In this document: piece after piece, positions 55,975 to 63,982 of the stretch
How positions within the stretch are numbered: the first letter of the stretch is position 1
How the letters are laid out: every line of letters starts with the position of its first letter
NCBI RefSeq assembly: GCF_015277675.1
Contig: NZ_JADHEC010000012.1
Coordinates: forward strand, 24,954 to 88,953
DNA from: Flavobacterium soyangense
Lineage (GTDB): Bacteria > Bacteroidota > Bacteroidia > Flavobacteriales > Flavobacteriaceae
DNA length: 64,000 bases
Direction of reading: 5' to 3'
The notes under the pieces: model-generated
What the model was told of the DNA's origin: nothing
Databases searched by the model: none
Seen by the model: the letters and a program-made list of their open reading frames with translations, nothing else
Translations under genes and position numbers: made by a program

Positions 55975-56364
55975 TTAATCAGCAATAACGTCACCTTTTA
56001 TTTTTAGAGGAACTCTCCCTGCTTCATAATTCACAGCATTAGATTCGACAGTAATAGTTTTTCTGATTGGACCTGCTTGCATATTATATTTAATATCTAT
56101 TTTTCCTGTTTTCCCAGGCATAATTGGCTCATTTGGTTTTGTGGGAACTGTACAACCACAAGTAGAAAGTACATTACTAATAATCAAAGGAGCATCTCCA
56201 GTGTTTGTAAATTCAAAAGAACGAACTCCATTGTCACCTTTCTTGGTAACAGTTCCATAATCTATTGTATTGTCTTTTGCCTTGAATTCGATCTTTGCGC
56301 CAGTTTGTGAAAAACCCAAACTCGAAATTAATACGACTGCTATTATTGTGGCTATATTTTTCAT
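55975..56364 (-). CDS. DUF1573 exported protein
   Basis: This 129-aa protein starts with a signal peptide (MKNIATIIAVVLISSLGFSQ). It has one DUF1573 beta-sandwich domain: FEFTNTGDAPLIISNVLSTCGCTVP, with the characteristic CGC, then PGKTGKIDIKYNM. The family is abundant in Bacteroidota envelopes and of unknown function. The fold resembles periplasmic chaperone-like or ASPM-SPD-2-Hydin (ASH) domains. It is divergent from valS. The start is clear. Confidence 0.9.
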   Translation of the reverse strand: MKNIATIIAVVLISSLGFSQTGAKIEFKAKDNTIDYGTVTKKGDNGVRSFEFTNTGDAPLIISNVLSTCGCTVPTKPNEPIMPGKTGKIDIKYNMQAGPIRKTITVESNAVNYEAGRVPLKIKGDVIAD

Positions 56365-56453
56365 CTTTATTTTTTTTAACTTGTAAGTAAATGTAGTTTT
56401 TTTAATTAAAGGGACAAATTTTTATTTCTCTTTTTATACTGTACTTAATTATT

Positions 56454-56461
56454 TACTTTTG
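56454..56461 (+). promoter_or_regulatory. -7 promoter element of valS
   Basis: TACTTTTG matches TAnnTTTG and lies 62 bases before the valS ATG. No -33 TTG was found at the right distance. Confidence 0.4.
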
Positions 56462-56523
56462 TCACCTATATGAATTACAAAAACCAGACCAAAGCCCAAT
56501 TTTGGTTCTAACAGTTGCTTTTT

Positions 56524-59157
56524 ATGACAATTCCTGCACAATTCGACGCTAAAACCATTGAAAATAAATGGTATGACTACTGGATGAAGAATAATTATTT
56601 TCATTCGGAACCCGACCATAGAACACCATATACCATCGTAATTCCTCCGCCAAATGTAACTGGGGTTCTTCATATGGGACATATGTTGAACAATACGATT
56701 CAAGATGTTTTGATAAGAAGAGCACGACTTAAAGGCTTTAACGCCTGTTGGGTTCCGGGAACGGATCACGCATCTATTGCAACGGAAGCTAAAGTGGTGG
56801 CTAAATTAAAAGCCGAAGGAATCAATAAAAACGATTTAACACGTGAAGAATTTTTGGCACACGCTTGGGAATGGACTGACAAATATGGGGGTGTAATTCT
56901 GGAACAACTCAAACAATTGGGTTGCTCTTGCGATTGGGACAGAACCAAGTTCACTATGGATCCTGATATGTCTGCATCTGTGATTCGATCTTTTGTTGAC
57001 TTGTATAATAAAGGCTTAATTTATCGCGGCTATCGAATGGTAAACTGGGATCCGGAAGCCAAAACAACTTTGTCTGACGAAGAAGTAATTTACGAAGAAC
57101 AACAAGGGAAATTATATTTCCTAAAATATAAAATCGTAGGAAGTGAAGACTTTTTGACAGTAGCTACAACGCGTCCCGAAACTATTTTTGGTGACACCGC
57201 TATTTGTATCAACCCAAATGACGAGCGTTTTGCCCATTTGAAAGACAAAAGTGCCATTGTTCCAATTTGCGGTCGAGTGATTCCAATAATCGAAGATGAA
57301 TATGTTGATATCGAATTTGGAACGGGTTGCTTAAAAGTAACTCCGGCTCACGATATGAATGACAAAGCTTTGGGCGAAAAACACAATCTTGAAATAGTGG
57401 ACATTTTCAACGAAGATGCTACGCTAAATAGTTTTGGTTTGCAGTATCAAGGGAAAGACCGTTTTGTTGTTCGGACTGAAATTGCTCAGGAATTAGAAAC
57501 GATAGGCGCTTTGGCAAAAACAGAAGCTTACCTAAATAAAGTAGGAACTTCCGAAAGGACCAAAGCCGTAATCGAACCTCGTTTATCAGACCAATGGTTC
57601 CTGAAAATGGAAGATTTGGTAAAACCGGCAATCCGATCGGTTTTGGTTGATGGCGATATCAAATTGCATCCGGCCCGTTTTAATAATACGTATGCCCATT
57701 GGTTGAATAACATTCGCGATTGGAATATTTCCCGTCAATTGTGGTGGGGGCAACAAATTCCGGCCTATTTTTACGGTGACGGAAAGGAAGATTTCGTTGT
57801 TGCTGAAAACATTGAAGATGCTTTGGCTTTGGCCAAAGAAAAAACTTCTAACTTCTCACTTCTAACCTCTGACCTGAAACAAGACGCCGATGCCCTTGAT
57901 ACTTGGTTTTCTTCCTGGCTTTGGCCAATGTCCGTTTTTGGCGGAATTATGGATCCTGAGAACAAAGATTTTAAATACTATTATCCAACGAATGATTTGG
58001 TGACCGGTCCGGATATTTTGTTTTTCTGGGTGGCGAGAATGATTATTGCGGGATATGAATATACTGGCAAAAAACCATTTTCTAATGTGTATTTAACGGG
58101 TTTGGTTCGTGATAAACAAAGGCGTAAAATGTCAAAATCATTGGGAAATTCACCAGAACCACTGGAGTTAATCAAAAAATTTGGTGCCGATGGAGTTCGT
58201 GTGGGATTGCTTTTGAGCGCTTCGGCAGGAAACGACATTATGTTCGACGAAGAATTGTGCAACCAAGGAAAAGCGTTTACCAATAAAATTTGGAATGCCT
58301 TCAAATTGATAAAAGGTTGGGAAGTTTCGGATTCGATTCCACAACCGGAATCGTCGAAAGTGGCGATAGAATGGTACGAAGCGAAATTGCAACAAACGCT
58401 TCTGGAAATTGAAGACAATTTCGATAAATACAGAATTTCCGATGCTTTAATGGGAATTTACAAACTGGTTTGGGACGATTTCTGTTCTTGGTTTCTCGAA
58501 ATGATTAAACCGGCTTACCAACAACCAATTGACAGCCTAACTTTGGCGAAAGCCATAGAAATGCTTGAAAACAACCTGAAATTATTGCATCCGTTTATGC
58601 CGTTTTTGACAGAGGAAATTTGGCAAATCCTTGCCGAAAGAACTCCAGAAGAAGCATTAATTGTTTCAACTTGGCCGGAAATAAAACCATTTAATGCGCA
58701 ATTAATTTCCGATTTCGAAAACACAATCGAAGTGATTTCCGGGATTAGAACGATTCGTAAAGACAAGAATATTCCGTTTAAGGACACCATCGAATTGCGA
58801 ATTCTAAACAATGATAAAGTTTCAACTTATTTTGATGCGGTTGTAACCAAATTGGGGAACATCACTTCGCTAGAATATGTTTCGGATAAAGTAGATGGTG
58901 CGTTGTCGTTCCGTGTTAAATCGAATGAATATTTCATTCCAATCACAGGAAGCATAAATGTCGAGGAAGAAATTGCAAAACTAACTGCCGAGTTGGTTTA
59001 CACCCAAGGTTTCTTGAAATCTGTTCAAAGTAAGCTAGCCAACGAGAAATTTGTGGCTGGTGCGCCAGAAAAAGTTTTGGCAAACGAAAGACAAAAAGAA
59101 GCTGATGCTTTGTCAAAAATCGCTACAATCGAACAAAGTTTGGCAGGATTGAAATAA
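56524..59157 (+). CDS. valS: Valyl-tRNA synthetase
   Basis: This 877-aa class I synthetase charges tRNA(Val) and edits threonine. The HIGH motif is LHMGHML and the KMSKS motif is RRKMSKSLG. The editing domain (TVATTRPETIFGDTAI; PAHDMND), the Trp-rich NWDPEAKTTLSD block and a C-terminal coiled coil (NVEEEIAKLTAELVYTQ) are all present. ATG 56524 (MTIPAQFDAKTIENKWYDYW) is preferred over a TTG three codons upstream. Within it, 57845-57872 is a heptamer tandem tract encoding SNFSLLTSDL. A terminator follows at 59174. Confidence 0.97.
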   Translation: MTIPAQFDAKTIENKWYDYWMKNNYFHSEPDHRTPYTIVIPPPNVTGVLHMGHMLNNTIQDVLIRRARLKGFNACWVPGTDHASIATEAKVVAKLKAEGINKNDLTREEFLAHAWEWTDKYGGVILEQLKQLGCSCDWDRTKFTMDPDMSASVIRSFVDLYNKGLIYRGYRMVNWDPEAKTTLSDEEVIYEEQQGKLYFLKYKIVGSEDFLTVATTRPETIFGDTAICINPNDERFAHLKDKSAIVPICGRVIPIIEDEYVDIEFGTGCLKVTPAHDMNDKALGEKHNLEIVDIFNEDATLNSFGLQYQGKDRFVVRTEIAQELETIGALAKTEAYLNKVGTSERTKAVIEPRLSDQWFLKMEDLVKPAIRSVLVDGDIKLHPARFNNTYAHWLNNIRDWNISRQLWWGQQIPAYFYGDGKEDFVVAENIEDALALAKEKTSNFSLLTSDLKQDADALDTWFSSWLWPMSVFGGIMDPENKDFKYYYPTNDLVTGPDILFFWVARMIIAGYEYTGKKPFSNVYLTGLVRDKQRRKMSKSLGNSPEPLELIKKFGADGVRVGLLLSASAGNDIMFDEELCNQGKAFTNKIWNAFKLIKGWEVSDSIPQPESSKVAIEWYEAKLQQTLLEIEDNFDKYRISDALMGIYKLVWDDFCSWFLEMIKPAYQQPIDSLTLAKAIEMLENNLKLLHPFMPFLTEEIWQILAERTPEEALIVSTWPEIKPFNAQLISDFENTIEVISGIRTIRKDKNIPFKDTIELRILNNDKVSTYFDAVVTKLGNITSLEYVSDKVDGALSFRVKSNEYFIPITGSINVEEEIAKLTAELVYTQGFLKSVQSKLANEKFVAGAPEKVLANERQKEADALSKIATIEQSLAGLK
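57845..57872 (+). repeat. Four imperfect 7-bp tandem repeats inside valS
   Basis: CTTCTAA, CTTCTCA, CTTCTAA, CCTCTGA run in a row and encode part of a linker before LKQDADALDTW. A gain or loss of one unit would shift the frame. Confidence 0.75.
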
Positions 59158-59173
59158 TTGTTTTATCAATCAA

Positions 59174-59216
59174 AAATGGCTGTAAAAAATATAATTTTTG
59201 ACAGCCATTTTTTATA
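59174..59216. terminator. Terminator between valS and the cytochrome gene
   Basis: AAATGGCTGT (59174-59183) pairs with ACAGCCATTT (59201-59210), a 10-bp stem with an AT-rich loop and T-rich ends on both strands. It probably works in both directions. Confidence 0.85.
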
Positions 59217-59219
59217 CTT

Positions 59220-59501
59220 TTATTTAGGAGCATTCACAATATACTGATAGATCAACTGTTTTTCTGCATCTGTAATTTTCGCTCTGTCCTGCATTTCGGT
59301 TAAATTTAAACTCCATGCTTTTTCATTGTATTGGTTAGGCAAAAACAATTGGTGACAGCTGGAACATTTTTTCACATAGATTTCTCTTCCAGTTTTTAAA
59401 TCATCAACAGAAACAGTTGAAGACTCTGATTTAGGAACATAAAGTTTTGAGGAACAGGAAATTATTAATAAAATAGAGATAAAAAGGATTAATTTTTTCA
59501 T
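59220..59501 (-). CDS. Monohaem cytochrome c-like lipoprotein
   Basis: This 93-aa protein has a lipoprotein signal (IISCSSK, Cys16) and a haem-binding CSSCH at residues 46-50. A Met at residue 70 could be the second axial ligand. Length and pattern fit a class I-type c domain anchored by lipid, perhaps an electron carrier or sensor in the envelope. It follows the beta-barrel gene by 11 bases on the same strand, so the two may act together. The acceptor is unknown. Confidence 0.82.
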   Translation of the reverse strand: MKKLILFISILLIISCSSKLYVPKSESSTVSVDDLKTGREIYVKKCSSCHQLFLPNQYNEKAWSLNLTEMQDRAKITDAEKQLIYQYIVNAPK

Positions 59502-59512
59502 TTTATAAAGGA

Positions 59513-60316
59513 TTAAAAGGAATAGGAGAATAGAAGTCTTACATCCATTTTTGTGAATTCATCTACATTTAGTCCAGACTTTCCTTCAGGATTATTAAGT
59601 CCGGCTATTTGTGGGGAAAAAGACAAATTTATCCAAAATTTATCCATAAAATAAGCAACAGTTGGCCCTGCAAATAAAGCGGAATGTGTAAAATTATCGT
59701 CTTTTAGATATACATTTCTGTTAATAATTTCACCACCTAAATTCCAGTGTTTATTTATATTATAAGACAAGCCATAATTAATGTCATATTTCAATGCAGT
59801 TGCGGTGGTAACTTTTCCATTTGCAGTGGTGGTTTCCCATTCAGGCTCGAAGGTGAAGTTCAAAGCATGTATTGTTCTTCCAATTCTTTTGTCCAAAATT
59901 GCTTTTAATTCTATTTCTAATTCGTCTGTGGCTACAGTTAATTCGGCGTAACCGGCAAATCCAATTCTATCTGCAACTGAATCAAAGAATTTGTATTTCC
60001 ATTCATTCGAAAAGGATATTTCTGTAGAACTCATAACAATTTCGCCGGAACTAGTCTCAAATCCCGCTTTTTGTTTGGAGTTTATATAAAAGGCGGTTTG
60101 CAAGTTAGAACCCAAACCTACTTCGTATTCAACTCGGTTTTGTATTTCTCGGTAATAATCGGTTTTACCTGATAAAACTGTAGTCCAAACTTCTAATTCT
60201 TTTTCTCCTTTATTGAGAACGGAGCTTTGATAAGTGTAATTGAAAACTCTGTCTTGAGCTAAAAGACTCATTGAACTTAGGAGTAAAAAACTGGCAATTA
60301 AAATAATTTTTTTCAT
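59513..60316 (-). CDS. Outer-membrane beta-barrel protein of unknown function
   Basis: This 267-aa protein has a signal peptide (MKKIILIASFLLLSSMSLLAQ) and alternating hydrophobic strands throughout, for example IGFAGYAELTVATDELEIELK. It ends with VRLLFSYSF, an aromatic C-terminus typical of barrels. I know of no assigned function; it may be a porin or electron-transfer partner for the downstream haem lipoprotein, 11 bases away. The start is clear. An AT-rich gap of about 220 bases lies upstream. Confidence 0.8.
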   Translation of the reverse strand: MKKIILIASFLLLSSMSLLAQDRVFNYTYQSSVLNKGEKELEVWTTVLSGKTDYYREIQNRVEYEVGLGSNLQTAFYINSKQKAGFETSSGEIVMSSTEISFSNEWKYKFFDSVADRIGFAGYAELTVATDELEIELKAILDKRIGRTIHALNFTFEPEWETTTANGKVTTATALKYDINYGLSYNINKHWNLGGEIINRNVYLKDDNFTHSALFAGPTVAYFMDKFWINLSFSPQIAGLNNPEGKSGLNVDEFTKMDVRLLFSYSF

Positions 60317-60539
60317 TTTGTAAATTTATAATTTGTTTTTAATATAGTTTGTTATTTAGATTGATTAAAAATAATTAATGCAAATATAAAGACCATTTTT
60401 GAATCTGCAAAGCTTATTTAGACTAAATATAAATAAGAATCTACAGAATTATTAATTTAATTGAAATTTAAAATAGGATACAAAACTATATCTTACTTTT
60501 TTAGAAATAAATTGCTATTGTCATCAAAAAAAATCCTTT

Positions 60540-61013
60540 TTACTTCACTTTCTTCAGTGAATATTTGTCAGAACTTGGTTTTCCTTGTTGAATTCCTGAA
60601 ATTTGGATAACAATACCGTCATTGGTAATCTTTGAATAACTAATTTTTTGAGGATAATCATTTTTTAGATTTTCGAAAACCAATTGCTTTTCAATTTCGG
60701 GTTTATGGACAAAAGTTACGGGTTCATCATTATTTTGTCCTCGAATGGTGGAAACGTAGAAAAGAGTTTCACCTTTTTGTTTCAATTGAATTTCTTCAAA
60801 ATGAAGCGTGTCTTTTCCTTTTATAAAATAACTTGCACCGTCATAAAGACTGTCGTTTGTTTTTTTCCAAATTTCCAATAGATCTCCATCAACTGATTTA
60901 TTTTCCCATTTTCCCGGAAGCCAATCGGCAACTACAATTTTAGATGATTCCTTCGATTTGTTACAAGAGTTTTGGGTTAAAACCAGAATAAGTAGTGCAG
61001 CTATTTTTTTCAT
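60540..61013 (-). CDS. Lipoprotein, DUF6265-like
   Basis: This 157-aa protein has a lipobox LTQNSC (Cys17). The mature part begins VVADWLPGKWENKSVDGDLLEIWKKTNDSLYDG, then has KNDYPQKISYSKI, a small beta-barrel pattern like DUF6265. That family's function is unknown. It lies between the barrel gene and a repeat element, without close same-strand partners. Confidence 0.75.
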   Translation of the reverse strand: MKKIAALLILVLTQNSCNKSKESSKIVVADWLPGKWENKSVDGDLLEIWKKTNDSLYDGASYFIKGKDTLHFEEIQLKQKGETLFYVSTIRGQNNDEPVTFVHKPEIEKQLVFENLKNDYPQKISYSKITNDGIVIQISGIQQGKPSSDKYSLKKVK

Positions 61014-61046
61014 GAATGTATAAATTGAAAATGTTCTTTTTAAATC

Positions 61047-61074
61047 ATTGCGAAATTATGAAAAAGATCGCAAT
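61047..61074. repeat. Short hairpin ATTGCGA/TCGCAAT
   Basis: ATTGCGA (61047-61053) pairs perfectly with TCGCAAT (61068-61074) around a 14-base loop. It adjoins the larger repeat element that begins at 61074. Confidence 0.65.
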
Positions 61075-61172
61075 TAGCCCAGATAGAAGTGGAAATCCCA
61101 CGCTGTCATTGCGAGGCATGAAGCAATCTAGCGTGAATTGTAACGAATAGCTGGAAATAGCTCCTAAAAAAA
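61074..61172 (-). repeat. Repeat element copy A: TAGGAGC...GGGCTAA with internal hairpin
   Basis: On the minus strand it reads TTTTTTTAGGAGC, then a block with TTTCCAGCTATTCG, a variable double hairpin, and GGATTTCCACTTCTATCTGGGCTAA as tail. The hairpin is CACGCT/AGCGTG (61099-61104, 61130-61135) enclosing ATTGC/GCAAT. It lies directly downstream of topB. A second member of the family lies at 63593-63706. It could be a dispersed REP-like element or a structured RNA. Confidence 0.75.
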
Positions 61173-61181
61173 CGCAAAATA

Positions 61182-63497
61182 TTATTGAAAACTATCTTTC
61201 AAAATAGTATAAACAAATTCTTTAGTAGGTTTTTGACCTTTTAGTTTTGCTCTGACCATTTCAAAAGGTACTTTAAAATCACAGCCTGTTTTATAGTCGC
61301 TGCAACCATAAGCGGTGTTTCCCTTGATAACGATTCCTTTTTTGCATTTCGGGCAGGTTAAAGTTTCCGATATTGCTTTTTTTTCTGTTGTTAGGCTAGG
61401 AGAAGCCGTTTTCTTAGGTTCTAATTTTAGCTCAAAATTTTCATCAAAGCGAAGCAAACCTTCCACCGTGCCAGATTCGGTTTTGAAATCTTTCAAGTTT
61501 ACGGTAGATCCTTTTTGGAGTAATCGCAAATATTGATTTTCGGATATTTTTTTCTCGGCAAAAGTGTAGGGCAATACAAAACGGCAACCGGCTTTGTAAT
61601 CGCCGCAGCCATAAGCCGATTTTCCCTTGATGAGCGTCGATTTTTTACATTTCGGACAGACTTCTGCCAAAATTCCTTCTGCTTTCTTTTTCTCGATAAC
61701 GGTTTCTTGTTTTTGAACACTTCCAGCGTGCGAAATATTGGCGCCTCTGGTTTCTCTTCGTACTTCATATACCAAGGTTTCGACCATAAGTTTCATATTC
61801 TTAATAAATGCCGCAGCGGTAAAAGTCCCTTTTTCAATATCTTTCAACTGCTTTTCCCAAGAACCCGTCAATTCTGCCGACTTGACCAAATCATTTTGAA
61901 TGGTATCGATCAGCTGAATTCCTGTTGGTGTAGGCAAAACCTGTTTTTTGTTTCGAACGATGTATTGGCGCCTGAAAAGTGTTTCGATGATATTGGCTCG
62001 CGTGGAGGGACGCCCGATGCCGTTTTCCTTCATCAATTCGCGTAAATCTTCGTCGTCCACCTGTTTACCCGCGGTTTCCATGGCGCGCAACAAGGTCGCT
62101 TCCGTAAACTGGTTGGGCGGCTTGGTTTCCTTTTCCAAAAAGGAAGGTTCGTGTGGTCCTTTTTCGCCCACGACAAAACTGGGCAATAGATCGGCTTCTT
62201 TTTCTTTAACGTTCGGGTCTTCAAAAACGACACGAAAGCCTTTTTTCAAGATTTCTTTTCCGGTGGTTTTGAATAGTACTTCGGAAGCTTTTCCCATTAC
62301 TGTCGTATTGGCAACCAAGCAATCGTCATAAAAAACCGCAATAAAACGGCGTGTAATAATATCGTAAACTTGCTGCTGATTGTATTGCAAATTGCTTTGA
62401 ATCCCCGTTGGAATTATTGCATGGTGATCGGTTACTTTTTTATCGTTGAAAACCTTGGGTGATTTCTTGATCTTTTTTTCCAAAAGCGGTTGCGTCAAGG
62501 CAGTGTAATTGGTCAATTTTTGCAGAATTCCAGCCACTTTCGGATAAACGTCATTCGGTAAAAACGTAGTATCGACTCTAGGGTAGGTGACCAATTTTTG
62601 TTCGTACAACGTTTGGACAATTTTAAGGGTTTCGTCTGCCGTAAAACCAAATTTGGTATTACAATAGACCTGTAGACCGGTTAAATCAAAGAGTTTTGGT
62701 GCAAATTCATTGCCGTTCTTCTTTTCTACGGAGACAATTTCGAACTCACTTTCCTTGACTTTATTGGCGAGAAGTTCGCCGTCTTCCTTTTTCAAAAAGC
62801 GTCCTTCCTCATAGCTGAAAAGCGTTTCTCTGTATAAAGTTTGCAACTCCCAATACGGTTGAGGCTTGAAATTTTCGATTTCCTTGAAGCGATCCACAAC
62901 CATTGCCAAGGTTGGGGTTTGCACCCGCCCAATAGACAAAACTTGTTTGTATCCGCCGTGTTTTACGGTATACAATCGCGTGGCATTCATGCCCAGCAAC
63001 CAGTCGCCAATTGCTCTCGAAAATCCGGCATAGTATAAATTATCGTAATTGGCGGATGGTTTCAAGTTCTGGAAACCCTCCTTGATGGCTTCGGTGGTTA
63101 GGGACGAAATCCACAGGCGTTGCACCTCGCCCTTGTAATGGGCTTCGTTCATGACCCAGCGCTGGATGAGTTCTCCTTCCTGTCCCGCATCCCCGCAGTT
63201 TATGACTAATGTCGCTTTGTCGAACAGGCTTTTTATGATTTTGAATTGCTTCTGAATACCTGAATTTTCGACCACCTTGGTTTCGAATTTCTCGGGAAGC
63301 ATGGGCAAATTGTTCAAATCCCAACTTTTCCAGTGGGGTTTGTAATCGTTAGGTTCTTTCAAAGTGCATAAATGGCCAAAAGTGTAAGTCACGACATAGC
63401 CGTTGCCTTCATAAAAGCCATCACGTTTGGTATTCGCTCCAAGAACAGATGCGATTTCACGGGCGACACTTGGTTTTTCGGCAATACAGACCTTCAT
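61182..63497 (-). CDS. topB: DNA topoisomerase III
   Basis: This 771-aa type IA topoisomerase cuts one DNA strand through a tyrosine and resolves linked or recombining DNA. The Toprim block starts EKPSVAREIA with NCGDAGQEGELI. The active-site Tyr is in LVTYPRVDTTFLP, and ENGIGRPSTRANI is conserved. Two zinc-finger-like repeats (CPKCKK...AYGCGDYKAGC and CPKCKK...AYGCSDYKTGC) lie near residues 620 and 720. The 5' half of the gene is far richer in G+C than its neighbours (one 60-base stretch is about 57%), which hints at transfer. Repeats of one family lie on both sides. It is separate from topA, which is not in the window. Confidence 0.95.
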   Translation of the reverse strand: MKVCIAEKPSVAREIASVLGANTKRDGFYEGNGYVVTYTFGHLCTLKEPNDYKPHWKSWDLNNLPMLPEKFETKVVENSGIQKQFKIIKSLFDKATLVINCGDAGQEGELIQRWVMNEAHYKGEVQRLWISSLTTEAIKEGFQNLKPSANYDNLYYAGFSRAIGDWLLGMNATRLYTVKHGGYKQVLSIGRVQTPTLAMVVDRFKEIENFKPQPYWELQTLYRETLFSYEEGRFLKKEDGELLANKVKESEFEIVSVEKKNGNEFAPKLFDLTGLQVYCNTKFGFTADETLKIVQTLYEQKLVTYPRVDTTFLPNDVYPKVAGILQKLTNYTALTQPLLEKKIKKSPKVFNDKKVTDHHAIIPTGIQSNLQYNQQQVYDIITRRFIAVFYDDCLVANTTVMGKASEVLFKTTGKEILKKGFRVVFEDPNVKEKEADLLPSFVVGEKGPHEPSFLEKETKPPNQFTEATLLRAMETAGKQVDDEDLRELMKENGIGRPSTRANIIETLFRRQYIVRNKKQVLPTPTGIQLIDTIQNDLVKSAELTGSWEKQLKDIEKGTFTAAAFIKNMKLMVETLVYEVRRETRGANISHAGSVQKQETVIEKKKAEGILAEVCPKCKKSTLIKGKSAYGCGDYKAGCRFVLPYTFAEKKISENQYLRLLQKGSTVNLKDFKTESGTVEGLLRFDENFELKLEPKKTASPSLTTEKKAISETLTCPKCKKGIVIKGNTAYGCSDYKTGCDFKVPFEMVRAKLKGQKPTKEFVYTILKDSFQ

Positions 63498-63592
63498 TTT
63501 TTGATGCTAAATTTAAAGCTGCAAAGTAGGAATTTAGAAATTGGTATTAAAAGGAAAACATCAGGAGTTATGAACCAGAGGCTAATTCGAAG

Positions 63593-63706
63593 TTTTTTTA
63601 GGAGCAGAATTATTGGTATTTTCAAGAACCAATCCTCCTGCTGTCCGCTGTATCTCGTAATCCCGCTGCAGCGGGATTACGAGGATGCCGCTTCCATCAG
63701 GGCTAA
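63593..63706 (+). repeat. Repeat element copy B: TAGGAGC...GGGCTAA with perfect palindrome
   Basis: It reads TTTTTTTAGGAGC, then a small hairpin (ATTGGT/ACCAAT), then CCTGCTGTCCGCTG. A 30-base perfect palindrome follows at 63654-63683, then GGATGCCGCTTCCATCAGGGCTAA. The ends match copy A, the middle does not. It is oriented opposite to copy A, so the pair bracket topB. Confidence 0.75.
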
Positions 63707-63773
63707 AAATTTCGTTTTGTTTTCATAATAACCAAAGAGAGAAATACAGTAGATTACTTCGTTGATTCTTAGC

Positions 63774-63867
63774 TCTCGATGCTGTGCGAAGTCTCCCGAC
63801 TTCGTACCCTTTCCAATAGGTCTCGATGCTGTGCGAAGTCTCCCGACTTCGTACCCATACCAATAGG
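63774..63867 (+). repeat. Two tandem 47-bp repeats with internal hairpin
   Basis: Units 63774-63820 and 63821-63867 begin TCTCGATGCTGTGCGAAGTC and end CCAATAGG; they differ at two positions only (CTTTCC versus CATACC). Each contains CGAAGTC-TCCC-GACTTCG, a 7-bp hairpin. No spacer-like sequence is present, so it is not a CRISPR array. Confidence 0.85.
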
Positions 63868-63933
63868 CAATAAACATTAATCAAACCCGTTGGGTGTAAT
63901 TATTTGAAGTAAAAAATATTAATTAGATATTGC

Positions 63934-63960
63934 TCAAGACACTGAAATTCAGTATCTTGA
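63934..63960. promoter_or_regulatory. 27-bp imperfect palindrome before the last gene (possible operator)
   Basis: TCAAGACACTGAA-A-TTCAGTATCTTGA is symmetric around 63947 with one mismatched pair. It lies 22 bases upstream of the last ATG in the window, where a repressor could cover the promoter. Confidence 0.5.
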
Positions 63961-63982
63961 AGTCGCAAAACAAACAATATCC

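Noticed and set aside
57981..58418. 145-aa minus-strand frame inside valS
   Set aside because: It is antisense to the KMSKS region of valS, with composition explained by that gene.
61533..62045. 170-aa plus-strand frame inside topB
   Set aside because: It lies antisense to a certain topB domain with all its motifs and shows no recognisable protein family.
63774..63867. Possible CRISPR array
   Set aside because: There are only two units, directly adjacent, with no unique spacers and no cas genes.
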